Source: Platycnemis pennipes (lineage: Eukaryota; Arthropoda; Insecta; Odonata; Platycnemididae). From it: a DNA stretch of 64,000 nt. The DNA is taken from positions 32,683,773 through 32,747,772 of the forward strand of contig OW121850.1 of NCBI GenBank assembly GCA_933228895.1, read 5' to 3'. The position numbers and the translations under genes are program-made. Shown in pieces: positions 58,806 to 64,000 of this stretch (positions are counted from its first letter, which is position 1; the number at the start of each line of letters is the position of its first letter). The notes under the pieces were generated by a model that ran no database searches, was not told the DNA's origin, and saw only the letters and a program-made list of their open reading frames with translations.

Positions 58806-61800
58806 GTAATATGTTTATAATTACCACTTTTGTGGGCATGACTAGTTTCCTAGACTTTTTGATGATACGATTGTCGCTAAGACATTGATACGAATTTGAT
58901 CGGATTAATTTACTCCTAAAAAACCAATTAAATGTTTTTATTTATAAAATACATCTAAACACTGACGGACAAGAAAACGTTTAGATACATCGATCCGGGA
59001 AATGAGGCTGAAAAAGCTGAACATTTCGAGAATACAGGTACACTTAGCAATCTTGTCACCATGAAAATGACAATTGATTACATACAATTTTCAACTCATG
59101 AATATGTTGCGGCAACAAAATGGCCAAGTGGAGATGTTCAACACGCGTTTTAGTGACTCATTCTGTCGTTATTTTTGTGTTACTGTCTGATTAATGCTAC
59201 AATGCATTTCAGTCCACACTGGCAGATACGCAGTAAACTCCGAGGGGTGTTCTGTGTTAATTTGATATGGCACGTGAATTAAATTAATGCTTTGTTTCTG
59301 TAAAAATTCCGGAGCAATAAATCTACTCTTTAATCAACACCGACGTGAAACTTCCAATTATTCGAGTGTTTTCATTTCCAAATGATAAAAGCCTCGCGGA
59401 GCACAGTTCGTGTGTATTTAGGAGGAGGTGCCAAATTAATGAGAGATATGGAAGGAGTGTGAGGCGGTTGTCAAAGCAGACGTTTCTCAAAATGGATTCT
59501 GGGAATTTTCCAGGCCAAGCTTGGATTTAAGAGCCTTAATAAAAGTTTCAATTTTTTATGGAGTGAACTTGATATGGGTGCAGGGGAAAATATAAGAAAA
59601 GTAGCGCCATAAAAACTCATTCGTCCTTTATATCCGCCTCTCGACACGTATTCCTTTATTGCCAATCCAAACTTGACGTGTACTGGACCTGCCTATACCC
59701 TGTACTAATATGAGATCTTCAGAAATAGTAAAAAAAAAGTATTCCATTTGTATGTCTGTTTTCAGAATACATTTTAATCCTAAAAACAGGAGAAATATAC
59801 ATCAGGAAGCTTACAGTGATGCACGGAATTAAAAGTTTCAAAAATATTTCTTGTACGTGCCTCAGTGCATTTTGTGATATCTAGGGCTCCCTCTGAGGGT
59901 ATTCGAGCTACTTACAGCGGTGTACATGGATATCAGTATCGCGCAGGTAATGTGATGCATTAGACTATATTGAATATGAACATTAGTACACCTCTGACAA
60001 CCTTAGGAACACACAATTTGAAGGAGCGGAAACTACTAAGAGCTGTATGAATACACGTATCCGTTTACAGCTGTAGCATTATAATATATATTCAACACTG
60101 ACGGAGGATATGATGGGAAATATATTAAATAAACATTCAAACCTCTGGTGTGGAAATAAGAAGTTTGAATATTAAATCGAACGAAAGGCGCTCCACAGCC
60201 ACAGCAAGAATAAAGGGTAATATTACACAAAAAGTGAAATATTTTGAAAGAATCTTTGATCGATAACCTTAAAAATCGATTTTACGCGGAAAAAGATTTT
60301 GTACGCAACTTATTCTTTCTTTTTTGTAATTTTTTGAGCTTAGAAATATCATATATGCCAGCATATCGGACAATGAGCTGTTCTAACCCTGAAATTAGCT
60401 AATGTATCGTTGGATAGAAAAATGAAAAATCGTAAATAAACCATTGCTTTTACTATCCAAACAGACAACTTTATGAGCATTTTCATGGGAAATGTCCATA
60501 TTTGTCACCAAGTAATAGATGGATAGATATTTAATTAATCCAACTTGGATTTTATATCCGATGTAGTTACATGACATACCAACTGTCAAAAATAACGAAA
60601 AAATATTTCACCTATCCTCCACGGCCTACTTGTCCTTTATGAAAATCATTTCCCTAAAGATTAAGTTTGGATCGATTATTTTTGTGGCGCCCCTCAAATA
60701 TTTAAGCCTTTCTCCTTCCTCGGATCCACAATGGTATCCTCTACTCCCGGCACAATGTCAAGGAGGGTGAGCGCCAAAGTTTTCCTTCGGATGGGGAATA
60801 AAAACGCGTTGAGATGAAGACGAGGTCGTAACAGGGAGATGAAATGACGAGGAGACGAAGAGATGATCCGAAAAATAATTCCAAAAAGTTTGAAGGGGAG
60901 ACAATAGAGTCTGGTACTAATCATCTCATTGTTTTAAAAGTGGAGTGAAAGCGGAGGAGAGTGGAATTGGGGGAAAGCACTGGAAAAAAACTGGAAGGGA
61001 AATACAAAGAGGAGGCAGAAGAAGGAAAGGGAATAAGACGAAGGATATAAAGAAGATGGGACAATAAAATTATGAGAGCTATCTGGTGGTGTCATTTAAG
61101 ACGAAAGCATAACATTATGGCTTACTCTAACTTTTATACCGTTATTACATCCAGTATTTCCATAGTAAAGCAATTAACTTTGTATATGCATTCACCTCAT
61201 GTGTTTAGCAGGCTACGGAAGGGTTATGAGACTTGGGAGTCAAGTGTTTTTCTTATTTTTTCGAAAAAAAACTCAATTTTATCTGGGTTAAGAGTCCGAT
61301 ACGATGATTGAAAATTTTTTTATACAAATTTAATGTAAATAATATCGATTAGCCTCAAGCCCATTATGACATAAAAACACGACGGCTAACGTTACAAACT
61401 CATTCGTCAAAAAGATGGCCAAATACGATTTACACTAACTGAAAGCATAGGAAAAAAGTAGTGTCACGTACCCAACTAATGCACTAAAAAGTTGATGATA
61501 ACTAATAGAAGAAGTTATGAAAATCAACATTTAATGCCATAGCGAAACTATAGCGAAGAATTCATAAGGGAAACATCCGTGTTAGAGCAGATGCCAAATG
61601 ATGACGGTGTGCGCTAAAAAAACTCTTTAAAGTATTAGACATCAATCACAAAACCATGAACACAACCGGGGTGGGAAAAAAGTGAAGGAAAAATGGCTGT
61701 AGATGTCCAAATTGTCCACATTGGGGGGAATATAATTTAAAATAATACTAAAGAGTTTTCAGCAAAATACAAGTTTTCAGCTGCTTCCATGACAGTGGCA

Positions 61801-64000
61801 GTATTGTGTTTTAAATATGGCAGAGGTTATGCTGCGCCATATAGCCAAAAATTTTAATCCTAGGACAAACCTAGGATTAAAATCCATGTCCTGGGCGGGA
61901 CCGGCGGGTAAATTAATTAACTAGGTGTTTGCATGCACAGAAACGGTATCTTTATAACTTCCATTTTTACTCATTGAAAGGAACACTACGCATTTTGATT
62001 TAAGGACCACAAATTTCGAATTTGAATTAGTACGCAGTTTGTGAGACCCTGGAACTATAAATAATAAAAATGGGAAATTAAATGTTAAAATCAACTGAAC
62101 CGCGAGGAATGGAGCACTTTTTAGACAAAAAGTCTTGCCTCGAAAAGAGGACCTTGAATCAAGTAGAGGATCCTTCCTCCTTACGCTAGCTGAGGAGGGA
62201 TCTCAGGGGCTGGAAGCAAGCGTAATGGTCTCCCAAGCACCATTTAGTTTTCAGTGTTTTTTTTCTTTTTGCCGCAAGCACTCAAGGAAGGATCCTCCTC
62301 AGGATACCATCATCTTCTATCACGAAGACTAGGCTTACTGTGCTGCTGGAAGTTGATACGTCAGACGGAAAAATGGGAGAATTATCAAAGATGGAAGGAT
62401 ATCCGAAAATGCTTCGCGTCGGAGAATTAAAAAAAAATATTCACCATAACCGTTACATCATTACGTAATATAAATTCTCTGTGATCATTACCGAACATGG
62501 TTTACAGAAGTTTTCACTTTAGCACCCGCACCGCCAACGTAGAATTAAAAAAAGAAAAAAATCTCTTTTTTGTTGCAATTGTGACATTTGTATCGAGGAC
62601 ATTAACGCTCGATAGTATCTTAAGATTATACTGTAAAAAAATGCTTTACCAAGGTGAACCCATACTCGATGCTAATATGACTCGACCTGTGCTTGGCGTA
62701 CTGTGCTGTCTGCTTACAGAGCGGCATCCACTAATATTAAATTCCACAAAGTCGGAAGATAGAATGGTTGAGAAGAACTTTATCAATTTAAAATCAAATA
62801 AGAGATTTTGACTATATGTTCTGAAAGTTGCAAAATGAAATCGTACACTAAAAGTCATATATGTACCTATTTTACCACAATAGGCCTTATCTTCATACGG
62901 CTTAACGCTTTTAGCCGTACAACCAGCGAAATGCAACATCGGGTTCAAATTTTTTGACACCTATGCACCCAACTGTCTAGTTGAATTATGTTACGCATTA
63001 CGCACGCTTGGTAACAACTGACGTCTCCATTTTAAGTGATTACAGTTAAAAACCTTTTTTGTTTCTGAATCTTGCTTAACTCAGGAACAGTGTATTAAAA
63101 AAAATTAAGAATGTATAAGCGAAAAAGAACTAATGTAACAAAAACACGTCTATTGAGATTAGATAAAAATTATTGCCAATGATGAGCATTAAGGTTATTT
63201 TGCGGAATGTTTAAATGGCTTCGTCTGTTATTATGAAACTATCTTATGACTGTCAGAAATGCGTTAATAATAAAATTATAAATTTAATGTTCCAGTTATT
63301 TTTGCATCGTGAAAGGTGAGGGAAGCGTTCAATGACGATCTTTTATTGAAACCATCGGTGGATGGTGTTTCAAAAAAAATATCTCGTTCAAGGTGCTCGA
63401 TTGCTACGGTATTGTGATGGTGTGAACATCACGGAACATCCGAAATGAAATGATTAGAATGCTTTACGAAGCGTGATGAGATATGGATGGGGAGGAGGCG
63501 GGTAGGTTACGAGGCGTATGAACGCCAGTGTCACAGCAATAGCTCTGGGACCGTCATGCGTGGGGACTTCCTCACCCAAGAGTGAAGCATACGCGAAATG
63601 AGGGGAATGAAAACTGGATCTTGGGGCATAAATCAATTTACAGAATGCTGCGATAGTTCGGGAAGTTCAATTAAGAAAAAAAGGATGCTCTTGCGAGGAA
63701 ACATTTGAGCAGAAAAGAATCTTTCCAAACTGTTTTTTTCATCTGATTTAGGGTTTGATCCGAGACATTTCGCTGTAAATTGTGGGCAGCCCGATGCACC
63801 AGATGGCATGCAGCAAAGGAGTGCACCTCTCGACGCGCTTTACCCTCTGGTCCGGAAATAGTGGCAGTTTGTTGCTCGCAGAAGACCGTTTCGTCGCACT
63901 TTGTGCACGGTTGATTCTTTTTTCTTTCATCCCGGGAAGAACTCTAGAAGCAGGCGAGTTTCTTCCAAGGCCAGACGCGCCGGTAAGTGCTCAAGCCTTA

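Larger units (their letters stand above)
42201..64000. other. Long upstream stretch without an established gene
   Basis: About 21.8 kb of mostly AT-rich DNA. No exon could be assembled on either strand. GC-rich, purine-biased patches stand out at about 45540-45960, 46850-47340, 50700-51300 and 57780-58400. Small palindromes at 57595-57629 and 58774-58805 are listed separately. The longest open frames (57774-58439 minus, 221 codons; 48223-48627 plus, 134 codons) have no recognisable domain; the first is a low-complexity product of the purine bias. Confidence 0.5.

Noticed and set aside
63748..63930. Minus-strand frame with CTKCDETVFCEQ-like Cys pattern in an adjacent frame near the right edge
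   Set aside because: Too short and incomplete at the window edge. The Cys pattern does not match a defined zinc-binding motif.

Overview
This is an AT-rich eukaryotic window that looks like insect or other arthropod genomic DNA. The reasons are small exons with canonical GT-AG introns, two conserved animal genes, and a dense load of LINE, Penelope-like, SINE and cut-and-paste repeats. No prokaryotic operon, rRNA, functional tRNA or CRISPR array is visible. The species cannot be named from the sequence.

Two host genes can be assembled exon by exon, both on the minus strand. At the left edge (1414-2891) are the first three coding exons of a P4-ATPase of the ATP9/Neo1 group; the rest lies beyond position 1. 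In the middle (22730-34046) is a five-exon gene for a Kv-channel-interacting protein (KChIP), a calcium sensor of the recoverin/NCS superfamily. Its EF-hand core is well conserved. It carries a roughly 70-residue Ser/Pro/His/Gly-rich insert between EF-hand 3 and EF-hand 4, and a GC-rich, His/Gly/Ser-rich first exon. These two low-complexity coding patches are the most interesting protein-level feature here. The genes are about 20 kb apart and seem functionally unrelated.

Between the genes (about 2.9-22.7 kb) is a repeat graveyard. It holds a tRNA-derived SINE, a multi-unit fold-back element, a Jockey/CR1-like LINE split by a hAT-type MITE with a perfect 8-bp duplication, and an unclassified transposon of about 2.2 kb with inverted ends. 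That transposon contains a possible two-exon 30-codon acidic reading frame. Its presumed intron hosts a Harbinger-like MITE with TTA duplications, and a 5'-truncated RTE-like LINE sits downstream of it. Two further RTE-like fragments and a pogo-like remnant follow.

The KChIP introns (22.8-33.8 kb) carry SINEs, a palindromic MITE and a hAT-like remnant. Upstream of the KChIP gene (34.6-64 kb) no coding exon could be established. That stretch contains a Penelope-like reverse transcriptase remnant, two more SINE families, a clean hAT MITE with GGAACC-rich arms, a dispersed repeat pair, several near-perfect palindromes, and GC-rich patches that could be promoters or alternative 5' exons. All boundaries come from reading the sequence by eye; no alignment or database search was run.
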